DNA of 64,000 nucleotides from an uncultured Clostridia bacterium (GTDB taxonomy: Bacteria > Bacillota > Clostridia > Christensenellales > Borkfalkiaceae), in NCBI GenBank assembly GCA_949878885.1, contig CATLBN010000004.1, positions 29,790 to 93,789 of the forward strand, read 5' to 3'. Within the stretch, counting starts at the first letter, position 1; every line of letters begins with the position of its first letter. The position numbers were made by a program, and so were the translations under genes. The notes below the pieces were generated by a model. That model did no database searches. It worked only from the letters and a program-made list of their open reading frames with translations, and was not told the DNA's origin. Positions 8,801 through 16,431 of the stretch are shown one piece after another.

Positions 8801-9287
8801 TTCCCTTGTTATCCGCGGCATATTCGCGGGTGTAACCCATATTTACAAGTTTTTGCGGAAGCGCGGCAAAGTCGTAGTCGCCGCCCTTTTCAAACGTTAT
8901 CGCCTCTATTTCATAAGGAAACAGCTGCATTACCGCTTCCACGTCGCAAACAACTATATCAGCACCGTTCAAAAGACTGTAAACGGCGCATATACGGCGG
9001 TATAACGCGTCTTTTGAAAGCGCGTCCTTATATAAAATAACTTCGTCCTTGGCGCAAAGCAGTACGCTGTTTTTAGTTGTAAGCGAGCTTACGGAATTAT
9101 AAATTTTACCTGCCGATACAGAATCTGCGGCTATATATAAAACTTTTCCGTCAATAACCGAAGCCAATAAACTTTTATGCGCGTCTGAAAGCCCGAAAGC
9201 CGCCGTCGGCGTGCCGAGGCGGATATCGTTTTCCAAGGCGGGATATTCGCCCTGTAAATTTTTAAATGTAAAAAAGCCGTTTTTCAA
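5874..9287 (-). CDS. mfd: Transcription-repair coupling factor Mfd
   Basis: Mfd is a 1137-residue DNA translocase that removes RNA polymerase stalled at lesions and recruits UvrA. All parts are present in order. The UvrB-like N-terminal module comes first, then the RNA polymerase interaction (CarD-like) domain starting GDYCVHEKHGVGR in the middle. The superfamily 2 motor carries Walker A GDVGYGKTE, LDEEQRFGV, TMTATPIPRTLHM and LRGRVGRGARLAQAYF, and the C-terminal TRCF domain closes the protein. Length is normal. The best start is TTG at 9287-9285, about 20 bases after the pth stop; no nearby ATG fits and the ribosome binding site is weak, so the start is less certain than the identity. Pairing of pth with mfd is widespread in Bacillota. 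Confidence 0.96.
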   Translation of the reverse strand: MKNGFFTFKNLQGEYPALENDIRLGTPTAAFGLSDAHKSLLASVIDGKVLYIAADSVSAGKIYNSVSSLTTKNSVLLCAKDEVILYKDALSKDALYRRICAVYSLLNGADIVVCDVEAVMQLFPYEIEAITFEKGGDYDFAALPQKLVNMGYTREYAADNKGSFAVRGDILDIFPINTDNPVRVDFFGDTVEKIRPYDSISGERLEESLSVTVVAAADINIKDNEIAEIKDTLAKEVKKSVNVKAYERARAIESEICSKLDLKVPFSGASFLAPILDCTRSIFDLLPKNTLIIFDECNNINEIANGIYKEHTERVNDLKNGGEAFSFSQNQLLEPEKLFGGFTKYRTLALQIFTSGTRFFRPLKTYNFRSTPAPSYLNALPQFISDCKSWIQNGYRVLAFAGSVQRYDKLSDELSQAYLPVYSVPDRLEALRGVAVSSAELEHGLIIHECKLVIIGSGDLFTKSVTKRIKKRRGDMFVAPEIGDYCVHEKHGVGRITGTKKIETTDGIKEYISIEYKGGDSLYVPVEQMDVLSKYVGEQNPSLSKIGGADFERVKDRIRQSIKKLAFDLKELYAERNGKVGFCFPANEVMMQEFEDAFYYEETPDQLSSIEEIKSDMCSEKVMDRLLCGDVGYGKTEVALRAIYLCVLGGKQAAFMCPSTVLSEQHYNTACERFKQFGVRVEVLNRFRTPAKQQKVLQALANGDVDVIIGTHRLLSDDVKFYDLGLLVLDEEQRFGVEHKEKIKHIKNNIDCLTMTATPIPRTLHMSLAGIRDISTINTPPSKRLPVQTYVVEESETLIRDACIREISRGGQAFILYNRVETISSFAGRIAEILPEAKVCYAHGRMDRDVLENSVFSFYRGEKNILVTTTIIENGIDLPNANTIVVIDADRLGISQLYQLRGRVGRGARLAQAYFTFKPEKVMTGDAVERLKAIMRFTELGSGFKIAMRDLEIRGAGNVLGAEQHGHMDKVGYELYSKLLKEELTGDKQLSTELDVKATAYIPESYVESSAGRLDCYKQIAEIRSVEDYKRVCMSIEDNYGSMPQEVLNLLIIAVLKSYASKFNVKKISVDAKNGSLELASLNALKHNGLAAALQKYSSFVKLSMAKAPLIVFDAAASPQKTMLAMTKFLKFAVSLG

Positions 9288-9307
9288 AGTTTTACCGTCA
9301 AAAATAT

Positions 9308-9871
9308 TCAGCCGTTATAACAGGTCATCACTCGCTCTACCGCTTTGCCGCTTGCTATTTCGATAGCCGCATCCGCCGCACGGTTTGAAGCCGAAATAAA
9401 CAGCTCGTAATCTTCTTTTTTTATTTCCGAAAGAACGTAATTTATAATAGGAATATCAACTTGCGAATCCCTTATACCTATGCGAATGCGCGTAAAATTC
9501 TGCGTGCCTATTTCGGCTATTACGGAACGCATTCCGTTGTGCGTTCCCGCGCTGCCGCAAGGGCGTATTCTTACGCTGCCTTTGGGTATGTCGTAATCGT
9601 CGTAAATAACTATTAAATGCGCAGGGTCCGTTTTATATTTTGCAAGCAGCTGTTTAACCGCTCTGCCGCTTGCGTTCATATAAGTTACGGGACGAGCCAA
9701 TATTATTTTTTCGCCGTTTAAATTAGCTTCCGCCACGTACGACTCGCATTCTTTTTTTTTGAACTTTACGTTAAGCTTTGCAGCAACGCCGCCTACTCCC
9801 ATATAACCTACGTTATGGAATGTTTTAAAATATTTTTTTTCCGGATTGCCCAATCCCACAATTATAAACAT
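9308..9871 (-). CDS. pth: Peptidyl-tRNA hydrolase
   Basis: Pth is a 187-residue cytoplasmic enzyme that releases peptides from prematurely dropped peptidyl-tRNA. The N-terminal GLGNPEKKY, the catalytic-histidine segment FHNVGY, and DDYDIPKGSVRIRP with GSAGTHNG are the family signatures. The residue before the catalytic HN is Phe where most members have Arg (TRHN), a small deviation that leaves the catalytic His in place. The ATG at 9871 has an AAGGAAAG ribosome binding site. The gene lies just after the prs terminator and upstream of mfd, the common pth-mfd pair. Confidence 0.95.
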   Translation of the reverse strand: MFIIVGLGNPEKKYFKTFHNVGYMGVGGVAAKLNVKFKKKECESYVAEANLNGEKIILARPVTYMNASGRAVKQLLAKYKTDPAHLIVIYDDYDIPKGSVRIRPCGSAGTHNGMRSVIAEIGTQNFTRIRIGIRDSQVDIPIINYVLSEIKKEDYELFISASNRAADAAIEIASGKAVERVMTCYNG

Positions 9872-9882
9872 ACTTTCCTTTT

Positions 9883-9915
9883 AAAAAAGCCGCCTTTAAA
9901 AGCGGCTTTTTTTAA
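9883..9915 (-). terminator. Terminator of prs
   Basis: AAAAAGCCGC (9884-9893) pairs with GCGGCTTTTT (9902-9911), giving a U-tract on either strand. It lies between the prs stop codon and the pth start and closes the prs transcript. Confidence 0.75.
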
Positions 9916-9934
9916 CTTTTATTTAATTATTTAC

Positions 9935-10882
9935 TCAGTCGTAAATTTTTGACATAGACTTGTCCAAATAAACGTTTTCTATTGCGGAAGCAAATATCGG
10001 CGCAGTAGAAATTATTTTGAATATAGGAAGCATCTTTTCTTTGGGAATATTTATAGTGTCCAAAATAGCAAGCTCGGTTATGGGAGAATTTGCTATACGC
10101 TCGATAGCAGGTCCTGATAGAACGCCGTGCGAGCAGCAGGCGTATATTTCTTTTGCGCCCGCTTCTTTCAAAGCTTTTGCGCCCTGAACTATAGTTCCGG
10201 CGGTATCAATCATATCGTCTACCATAAGGCAGTTTTTACCCTCTACGTCGCCGATTATGTTCATTACTTCCATAACGTTTGCTTTGGGACGGCGCTTATC
10301 TATAATCGCCATTTTTGCGTCCATCCTCGCCGCAACTTTTCTTGCGCGGGCTACAGAGCCTATATCGGGCGAAACTACTACGAAGTTATCGTCTACTTTG
10401 GGTTTAAAATAATTGTAAAGCGTGGGTCCACCCACTAAATTGTCCAACGGAATATCGAAAAATCCCTGTATCTGCATACAGTGCAAGTCCATTGTCAGCA
10501 CTCTGTCGGCGCCTGCGGAGGTAATTAAATTGGCAACGAGTTTTGCTGTAATAGGTTCGCGCGAGCGTGCCTTTCTGTCTTGACGGGCATAGCCGAAATA
10601 AGGTATAACGGCGGTAATTCTGCCTGCGCTTGCGCGGCGTGCCGCGTCAATCATAATTAAAAGTTCCATAAGATTTGTGTTTACGGGACCGCTTGTAGAT
10701 TGAACGAGGAAAACGTCCATTCCGCGGATTGTTTCCGCATAGCGAACATAAATTTCGCCGTCTGAAAAATGCGTTACTTCCATTTCGCCGAGCGTTGTAT
10801 TAAGCTTTGCCGCTATTTTTTCGGCGAGAGGTCTGTTGGAATTTCCCGAAAAAATCTTGATTTCGTTGCCGTGGTTAATCAT
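9935..10882 (-). CDS. prs: Ribose-phosphate pyrophosphokinase (PRPP synthetase)
   Basis: This 315-residue enzyme makes 5-phosphoribosyl diphosphate from ribose 5-phosphate and ATP for nucleotide, His and Trp synthesis. It is a standard class I enzyme of normal length. It carries [10 protein letters not shown], the flexible-loop region [15 protein letters not shown], the metal-binding segment [13 protein letters not shown], and the PRPP-binding loop [10 protein letters not shown] near residue 218. The ATG has a good GGAGG site, a strong promoter lies about 80 bases upstream, and a terminator follows. Confidence 0.97.
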   Translation of the reverse strand: MINHGNEIKIFSGNSNRPLAEKIAAKLNTTLGEMEVTHFSDGEIYVRYAETIRGMDVFLVQSTSGPVNTNLMELLIMIDAARRASAGRITAVIPYFGYARQDRKARSREPITAKLVANLITSAGADRVLTMDLHCMQIQGFFDIPLDNLVGGPTLYNYFKPKVDDNFVVVSPDIGSVARARKVAARMDAKMAIIDKRRPKANVMEVMNIIGDVEGKNCLMVDDMIDTAGTIVQGAKALKEAGAKEIYACCSHGVLSGPAIERIANSPITELAILDTINIPKEKMLPIFKIISTAPIFASAIENVYLDKSMSKIYD

Positions 10883-10962
10883 TAGGTTTTTCCTCCGATA
10901 ATCTTGTGTATTTTCAAAAAGACTTTACCGTCTGTTTTGTCTATATTAAGTTTTCCTTATCT

Positions 10963-10991
10963 ATTCTATAATTACCGTTTGATATTGTCAA
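10963..10991 (-). promoter_or_regulatory. Promoter of prs
   Basis: TTGACA (10991-10986), 17 bases and TAGAAT (10968-10963) on the minus strand. It leaves a leader of roughly 75 bases before the prs start. Confidence 0.7.
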
Positions 10992-11022
10992 CTAACTTAG
11001 CGTGCTTGTACTATTTGTTAGT

Positions 11023-11514
11023 TTACAAATCACAACTGTTATTTTCTTGCAGATTTTGTTTTTTTAATTTTTCTTTATTACGCATTTCAGAAAAAAACGA
11101 GGTTAAAATTTCGGCGCACTCGGCTTCCATTACGCCGCCTTCAACCTCTATTTTATGATTGACTAAATTAGACTCGGCAATAAGCGCGGTAAGCGACCTG
11201 CCCTTAGCTTCGTACGCGCCGAAATAAACTTTTTTTATACGGGCGTTAAGCATTGTGCCCATACACATAGGACACGGTTCAAGCGTTACGTAAACTTCGC
11301 ATTCCGGCAACCGCCAGCTTTTAAATTTTTTACAGGCTTTTTGAATTGCCTCCACTTCGGCGTGGGCCGTTGCAATTTGCAGTTTCGTGCGGCGGTTATG
11401 CCCGCGCGAAATAATTTTGCCGTTTGCAACCACAACCGCGCCTATAGGCACTTCTCCCTCGTCAAAAGCTTTACGCGCGCATTTCAGCGCCGCTTTCATA
11501 AATTTATTTTCCAT
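11023..11514 (-). CDS. tadA: tRNA adenosine(34) deaminase
   Basis: TadA converts adenosine 34 of tRNA-Arg(ACG) to inosine. The zinc site and catalytic Glu are present as HAEVEA near residue 53, with PCPMCMG near 83-89. The protein is about 163 residues, usual for TadA. Reading from TTG at 11526 would add four residues, but ATG at 11514 (MENKFMKAAL) is the conventional start; it overlaps the end of the M14 peptidase gene by 11 bases. The Lys- and Asn-rich C-terminal tail is slightly longer than in Escherichia coli. The gene is the last of the CPBP-rlmH-M14-tadA run. Confidence 0.93.
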   Translation of the reverse strand: MENKFMKAALKCARKAFDEGEVPIGAVVVANGKIISRGHNRRTKLQIATAHAEVEAIQKACKKFKSWRLPECEVYVTLEPCPMCMGTMLNARIKKVYFGAYEAKGRSLTALIAESNLVNHKIEVEGGVMEAECAEILTSFFSEMRNKEKLKKQNLQENNSCDL

Positions 11515-12235
11515 AGTTTTCCACAAAAAATTTGAGTACGTTAAAACATTTTTTCAGTTTGGATATTTGCGTTATGGGATGATTTAGATTATCGGAACCG
11601 CATTCTAACGTGTAAGCCGGTATGCACAGTTTCTGCAAGCACCAATCCTTATATCCGCCTGCCGAGCCGTATATTTTTTTAACTTCGTATCCTGTTGATT
11701 TTTTTAACAGTTCCGCGCCGTACCTGTCGCCCTTTCCGCCGAATTCCCAATAAATTTCTTCGCCCTTGGTATGAAAACTCAAAGTTACGAACGGCCGCAC
11801 TTTAAGCGTAAAATCGCGCAGGGCAGAAGTTTCGGGTTCGGAGAAAGGACAATCGCCAACGCAGTTTTCACTGCCTCGGACGGACGTATTAAGCCTGCCT
11901 GTCCCCCAATCCGCATCAAAATTGCAATTTAAATCGACGCCGCGCGCGTTAGCTTTCCAAAGAGGCTGTGAAGTTTGCGATAAAAAGGCGCCGTCGGGAT
12001 TAAGAAGCGGTATTATCCAGCCTCCACCGCACCTAACAGATTTTTTTATATGCCTTAACGCAAGACGCGCCGTTATCCATTCGCGTGCGTGCACTGCATA
12101 CACCGCTATAAACTGCCTGCCTGTAAGTTCCCCTACGTGAAACGCAAAAATTTCGCGGTTTTGACAGGTATAGCCTATTACGCATTTCTTTTTATCGTAA
12201 CTTTGGTAAAAAAGTCTTACTTCTTCGTATATCAC
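11504..12235 (-). CDS. Zinc carboxypeptidase of the M14 family
   Basis: This compact 243-residue M14 metallopeptidase is close in size to DppA/MpaA-type and gamma-D-glutamyl-diamino-acid peptidases that act on cell-wall peptides. Zinc ligands His and Glu lie in HAREWITARL near residue 49-58 and a later His in SFHTKGEEIYWE. The substrate Arg/Asn region is DLNCNFDADWG and the catalytic Glu is in YTLECGSDN near the end. I see no signal peptide, so it probably works on imported muropeptides in the cytoplasm. The best start is GTG at 12235 and its ribosome binding site is weak. The substrate assignment is inference; the fold and catalytic residues are clear. Confidence 0.85.
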   Translation of the reverse strand: MIYEEVRLFYQSYDKKKCVIGYTCQNREIFAFHVGELTGRQFIAVYAVHAREWITARLALRHIKKSVRCGGGWIIPLLNPDGAFLSQTSQPLWKANARGVDLNCNFDADWGTGRLNTSVRGSENCVGDCPFSEPETSALRDFTLKVRPFVTLSFHTKGEEIYWEFGGKGDRYGAELLKKSTGYEVKKIYGSAGGYKDWCLQKLCIPAYTLECGSDNLNHPITQISKLKKCFNVLKFFVENYGK

Positions 12236-12280
12236 ATAATAGAATATGCAATTTACCTGTTTCGATATTCTGAACGGCTG

Positions 12281-12718
12281 TTACTTATGATATTCCGAAC
12301 CGCCGTTTATCATAAACGCGCGGTAAATCTGTTCGGCAAGAATTACGCGCATAAGCTGATGCGGAAATGTCATATCGGAAAACGAAATACGAAAATCCGC
12401 GCGCTCTTTAACTTTTTCGGAAAGCCCGTGCGACGAGCCGATTACAAAAGTTATTTGTTCCCCTCTGTCCGTAAGATTTTTTATTTCGGAGGCAAAATTC
12501 AAGCTTGAAAGCTTTTTACCTTCTATACAAAGCGCAAAAACGTAACCTTTCATAGCTTTGCAAATACCGTCCGCTTCGTCTTCTATGCTTTTACCTTCAG
12601 GCAGTTCGCGTACCTCGGTTTTGGCAAAACGTGAAAGACGTTTAAGATATTCCGCCATTGCCGAACGGTAAAAATCTTCTTTAATTTTGCCCACGCATAA
12701 AATTGTTATTTTAAACAT
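12281..12718 (-). CDS. rlmH: 23S rRNA (pseudouridine(1915)-N3)-methyltransferase RlmH
   Basis: This 145-residue SPOUT methyltransferase methylates pseudouridine 1915 in helix 69 of 23S rRNA. It shows the start ITILCVGKIK, the SAM-binding loop FVIGSSHGLSE, and the conserved C-terminus with FPHQLMRVILAEQIYRA and EYHK. It is about 14 residues shorter than the usual 159, and the last motif reads NGGSEYHK rather than the common RGEPYHK-like form; both look like natural variation. The ATG overlaps the end of the CPBP gene by eight bases. Confidence 0.94.
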   Translation of the reverse strand: MFKITILCVGKIKEDFYRSAMAEYLKRLSRFAKTEVRELPEGKSIEDEADGICKAMKGYVFALCIEGKKLSSLNFASEIKNLTDRGEQITFVIGSSHGLSEKVKERADFRISFSDMTFPHQLMRVILAEQIYRAFMINGGSEYHK

Positions 12719-13676
12719 TTTGCATTAAAGCCTCCGCAAACGCCGCTATCCAGAACAAAGCCATTACGGCAATACCCGCACAAGCGTACACAAAAAATAC
12801 TTTTACGCTGTTTTTTTGGCATTTTAAAAGTTCTTTTTTATCGAAAATAAGCCAAAGCACGCCGCCGACAAGACAGAGAGCACCTATAACAATGAGTGCA
12901 ATGTTTAACCCCTGCGGAAACAGAAAATTTCCGTTTTCGTCCGCACCGACGCAAACGCCCAGAATTATTACAAGTGCGTTGTTTATAAAGTGCATTATTA
13001 CGGAAGGCAGAATCGAACCTGAGCGCACCGCTATAAACGCAAACAGGCAGCCTGCGATAAATTGGTAAACCGTTTGCTCCGGCGACCCGTGAAAAAGCGA
13101 AAACGCAAATCCCGTTAAAAGTATTGCGCGCACGCTGCCCACAGAATGCAGTAAACTTTGCAGAATAACGCCGCGGAAAAGCAATTCTTCGAAAACCGCC
13201 GGAAGCAGTGCTATTACAAGTACTGCAGGCAGAACTTCCCAACCTTTGAGTCCCAATAAAAATTCCGAAATTTTAACTGTTTGTTCCGATGTATTTAAAT
13301 TGAAAAGTTTTAAAAACAAGTCGTTTATACGGTTCAGCGCAAAAAAAAGACCGAAAACAAGCAAAAGCGCTATAACGTAATATTTAACTCCGCATTTTAC
13401 CGGCACGGTTTCTTTTATTTTTACTTTTCGTAATGCAAGCGTTAAAAATACGCCGGCGGCTATTCCTATAGGCGAAGCAATAAAAATAAGATAGATATAA
13501 GCAGTACTCCATTGCTCTATCTTTGCCAACACAATTAATCCGTTTACAAGCAACGAAACTACAACGTACGTTACAGCCGTTATGCTGTAAGCAAAACCGC
13601 CCGTAGCAGAATTAAGCTTTGGATTTGCCGTATTAATTTGTTTTTCGGGAATAGTTTCCATAATTTGATTATACAT
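12711..13676 (-). CDS. CPBP-family intramembrane metalloprotease
   Basis: This 321-residue polytopic membrane protein has about eight hydrophobic helices and the CPBP (CAAX protease and bacteriocin-processing, Abi) motifs: EELLFRG (catalytic Glu pair and Arg) near residue 163, FSLFHG with its His near 193, and HFINN near 230. Members cleave within membranes or act in bacteriocin self-immunity and protein secretion; the substrate cannot be told here. The ATG at 13676 gives MYNQIMETIPEKQ; a second Met six residues later is an alternative. It is the first gene of the CPBP-rlmH-M14-tadA run and is divergent from the fumarate hydratase genes. Confidence 0.88.
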   Translation of the reverse strand: MYNQIMETIPEKQINTANPKLNSATGGFAYSITAVTYVVVSLLVNGLIVLAKIEQWSTAYIYLIFIASPIGIAAGVFLTLALRKVKIKETVPVKCGVKYYVIALLLVFGLFFALNRINDLFLKLFNLNTSEQTVKISEFLLGLKGWEVLPAVLVIALLPAVFEELLFRGVILQSLLHSVGSVRAILLTGFAFSLFHGSPEQTVYQFIAGCLFAFIAVRSGSILPSVIMHFINNALVIILGVCVGADENGNFLFPQGLNIALIVIGALCLVGGVLWLIFDKKELLKCQKNSVKVFFVYACAGIAVMALFWIAAFAEALMQNV

Positions 13677-13739
13677 TAAAAACCGCGTTATGTAAAATAT
13701 TTAATTTACTTTTAAAAAATTTTGTTATAAAATAAAGTT

Positions 13740-14576
13740 ATGCGAAAGATTAATACCCAAACAATAGAACAAAACGTTTATTCTATGGCAATGCGCGCAG
13801 GCGTGAATTTGACGGCTTCTTGCAAAGCAGCTTTGATGAACGCGGAAAAAGCCGAAAGCGGCGCGGCAAAGTTCGCCTTGCAAACGCTTTTGCAGAACTG
13901 CGAAACGGCAAGTAAAAACGATATGCCGGTTTGTCAGGACACAGGTATGTCGGTTGTAATTTTAAAAATAGGTCAGCAAGTATTTTTGGAAGGCAAACCG
14001 CTTATAAAAGCCGTGAACGACGGCGTTCGCAGAGCTTACGCCGACGGGTATTTCAGAAAATCGATTTGCGACCCCGTAACACGCGAAAACACAGGAGATA
14101 ATACTCCCGCCGCCGTACACACCGAAATAACCGAAGGCGACGCTGTGGAAATTATTTTTATGCCTAAAGGGTTTGGCAGCGAGAATATGTCGCGTTTGTT
14201 TATGCTTAAACCGGCGCAAGGCGTAAACGGCATTATAGACGCAATTACCCAAACGGTACAACTTGCAGGTTCGCGCCCCTGCCCTCCCGTTTACGTAGGC
14301 GTAGGAATAGGCGGCAGTTTCGATACGTGCGCTTACCTTGCAAAAAAAGCGTTAACACGGGATATAGGCAGCTTTAACAAACGTGCGGATATAGCCGAAA
14401 TAGAACGCGCCGCACTTGAAAAAATTAACGGACTTGACATAGGCTGCCAAGGCTTTCACGGAAAAGTTACAGCGCTTGGCGTTGCCTGCGAATGGGCGCA
14501 CACCCATATTGCAGGACTTCCTGTAGCAGTAAACATTCAATGCCACTGCGTGCGCTGCGAAAAGGTGCGTATATGA
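13740..14576 (+). CDS. Class I fumarate hydratase, alpha (N-terminal) subunit
   Basis: This 278-residue subunit is the cluster-bearing half of an oxygen-sensitive 4Fe-4S hydratase that interconverts fumarate and malate. Cluster-type cysteines appear at MPVCQDTGM near residue 63 and in later Cys-containing segments, including GIGGSFDTCAYLAKKA and CQGFHG. The gene ends in an ATGA overlap with the beta subunit. The two-subunit form also includes L(+)-tartrate dehydratase (TtdAB); fumarate is more likely for an anaerobe, but sequence reading alone does not separate them. No Shine-Dalgarno site precedes the ATG; a TATAAA (13726-13731) sits only about eight bases upstream, so a nearly leaderless message or a start further downstream is possible. 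Confidence 0.9.
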   Translation: MRKINTQTIEQNVYSMAMRAGVNLTASCKAALMNAEKAESGAAKFALQTLLQNCETASKNDMPVCQDTGMSVVILKIGQQVFLEGKPLIKAVNDGVRRAYADGYFRKSICDPVTRENTGDNTPAAVHTEITEGDAVEIIFMPKGFGSENMSRLFMLKPAQGVNGIIDAITQTVQLAGSRPCPPVYVGVGIGGSFDTCAYLAKKALTRDIGSFNKRADIAEIERAALEKINGLDIGCQGFHGKVTALGVACEWAHTHIAGLPVAVNIQCHCVRCEKVRI

Positions 14577-15091
14577 AAAAAATAAATTTGCCCATTACAA
14601 AAAAAGACGCCGAAAGCTTAAAAGCAGGCGAAAGCGTTCTTATTTCAGGCGTAATACTCACAGCAAGAGATTGCGCTCACAAACGCATTTTTGAAATATT
14701 GGACGATGGCGCTCCGCTGCCGTTTAAAATTAAAAACGCGGTTATTTATTATGCCGGACCTTGCCCGGCAAAACCCGAAAACGCTTCGGGGAGCTGCGGT
14801 CCCACTACCTCTGCCAGAATGGAAAGTTTTGCGCCGAGGCTTTTGGATTTGGGTTTGAGCGCCGTTATAGGCAAGGGAGAAATGAACGACGAAACCATAG
14901 CCGCAATTATAAAAAACAAAGCAGTTTATTTTGCCGCTATCGGTGGCGCGGGGGCGCTTTACGGCAAAGCTATTAAAAGCAGCGAATGCATTGCGTTCCC
15001 CGAACTTCTTTCCGAAGCCGTTTACAAACTTGAAGTTGAAGATTTTCCTGCAGTGGTGGCTTACGACTGCCGCGGCGGAAGCATATATTGA
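14573..15091 (+). CDS. Class I fumarate hydratase, beta (C-terminal) subunit
   Basis: This subunit of about 172 residues completes the active site of the Fe-S hydratase. It carries the segment VILTARDCAHKR near residue 31, YYAGPCPAKP, and GSCGPTTSARMESFAPRLLD with the substrate-binding Thr and Arg. Near the middle IGKGEM is also typical. The frame is open far upstream, but the ATG at 14573 overlaps the alpha-subunit stop (ATGA) and matches the conserved N-terminus of the family, so translation is coupled. The tartrate-dehydratase alternative applies here as well. Confidence 0.92.
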   Translation: MKKINLPITKKDAESLKAGESVLISGVILTARDCAHKRIFEILDDGAPLPFKIKNAVIYYAGPCPAKPENASGSCGPTTSARMESFAPRLLDLGLSAVIGKGEMNDETIAAIIKNKAVYFAAIGGAGALYGKAIKSSECIAFPELLSEAVYKLEVEDFPAVVAYDCRGGSIY

Positions 15092-15108
15092 TTTATATGT
15101 AAAATAAG

Positions 15109-15137
15109 TTGACTTTGATTTAATTAAAATGTATAAT
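15109..15137 (+). promoter_or_regulatory. Promoter of the T-box-pheST transcript
   Basis: TTGACT (15109-15114), 17 bases and TATAAT (15132-15137). Transcription should start near 15144, just before the first T-box stem. Confidence 0.75.
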
Positions 15138-15144
15138 TTTTTCA

Positions 15145-15384
15145 ATAGTAAAAGCTATGACCGAGACAGACGCTTGAAACAGCCGATTTCAGAGAGAAAA
15201 ACCCAAAAGGGCTGAAAGGTTTTTCATTTGGCACAAGCGGTATTCACTCGCGAGCCGACGGGCGAAAAATGCAGTAGTCCGCTCCGTTTATCTGCGTTAA
15301 AGATATAATTGAGGCGGCAATATGCCGCGAATACAGGTGGTACCGCGAAATTTCGCCCTGTGCTTTGCACAGGGCTTTTATATT
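15145..15384 (+). promoter_or_regulatory. T-box riboswitch, phenylalanine specifier, with its terminator
   Basis: This leader senses uncharged tRNA-Phe and allows pheST transcription when phenylalanyl-tRNA is scarce. The stem I landmarks CAGAGAG (about 15190) and GGCTGAAAGG (about 15210) are followed by the specifier loop with TTC (Phe) at 15243-15245. The conserved T-box bulge GGTGGTACCGCG lies at 15336-15347. The competing terminator GCCCTGTGC...GCACAGGGC (15355-15375) is followed by a T-rich stretch. Confidence 0.93.
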
Positions 15385-15399
15385 ATATCAGGAGTAATT

Positions 15400-16422
15400 A
15401 TGCAAGAAAAAATCAACGAAATAGAAAGACAGATTGACGAAACGGTAAAAGACGTTAAATCAAGCAGAAGTTTGCAGGAAATTAAGCAAAAATTTTTGGG
15501 AAGAACGGGCAAAATATCCGAACTTATGAAAAATATGCGCGACGTACCTCCTGAACAGCGCCCCTCTATGGGAAAAGTTCTTAACGCGCTTAGAATATGG
15601 GCGGAAGAAAAATTCGGAGCATTGGAAGCCGCACTTAAAGAAGCGGAGCTTAAAAAGAAATACGAAGTTGAAAAAATAGACGTAACCTTACCGGGTAAAT
15701 TTACACCCGGCGGCGCATACCATCCCAACACTCTTGTTAAAAACGAACTCGTGTCTATTTTCTCCGGAATGGGTTTCGAAGTTTTTGAAGGTCCGGAAAT
15801 AGAAAACGATTATTACAATTTTACTGCGCTGAACACACCGGCAGACCATCCGGCGCGGGATATGCAGGATACTTTTTATCTTTCCAAAGATTTGCTTTTG
15901 CGTACGCAGACGTCCGCAGGGCAAATAAGATATATGGAAAATAAAAAGCCTCCGTTAAAAGTTTTATCCCCCGGAAAAGTTTACAGAAGCGACGACGACG
16001 CCACCCACTCCCCTATGTTTTCGCAAATGGAAGGGCTTGTAGTGGACAAAGGCATTACACTTTGCGATTTGAAAGGCATGCTTGACGAATTTGCAAAGAA
16101 AGTTTTCGGCAACAGCGTTAAAACCAGACTTCGCCCCTCCTATTTCCCGTTTACAGAACCCAGCGTTGAAGTTGACGTGAGTTGCAGCGAATGCGGCGGA
16201 AAAGGCTGCAGACTTTGTAAGGGAACGGGTTGGATTGAAGTGCTTGGCGCAGGTATGGTAAACAGACGCGTTTTGGAAATTTGCGGCATAGACCCCGATA
16301 TATATACAGGTTTTGCTTTCGGAATGGGTATTGAACGAATTGCAATGCTTAAATACGGAATCAATAATATGAAATTTCTGTTTGAAGGCGACACAAGGCT
16401 TTTAAAACAGTTTAAAGCGTGA
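15400..16422 (+). CDS. pheS: Phenylalanine-tRNA ligase alpha subunit
   Basis: PheS is the catalytic subunit of the alpha2-beta2 synthetase that charges tRNA-Phe. The protein is 340 residues from ATG at 15400, which follows AGGAGT; the longer open frame upstream lies inside the T-box and is not used. An N-terminal coiled coil is followed by the class II motifs: [17 protein letters not shown] (motif 1 region), [11 protein letters not shown] (motif 2) and [14 protein letters not shown] (motif 3). A CX2C-X4-CX2C zinc-ribbon-like insert ([12 protein letters not shown]) near residue 260 is common in Gram-positive PheS. pheT follows ten bases later. Confidence 0.97.
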   Translation: MQEKINEIERQIDETVKDVKSSRSLQEIKQKFLGRTGKISELMKNMRDVPPEQRPSMGKVLNALRIWAEEKFGALEAALKEAELKKKYEVEKIDVTLPGKFTPGGAYHPNTLVKNELVSIFSGMGFEVFEGPEIENDYYNFTALNTPADHPARDMQDTFYLSKDLLLRTQTSAGQIRYMENKKPPLKVLSPGKVYRSDDDATHSPMFSQMEGLVVDKGITLCDLKGMLDEFAKKVFGNSVKTRLRPSYFPFTEPSVEVDVSCSECGGKGCRLCKGTGWIEVLGAGMVNRRVLEICGIDPDIYTGFAFGMGIERIAMLKYGINNMKFLFEGDTRLLKQFKA

Positions 16423-16431
16423 GGTAAAAAA

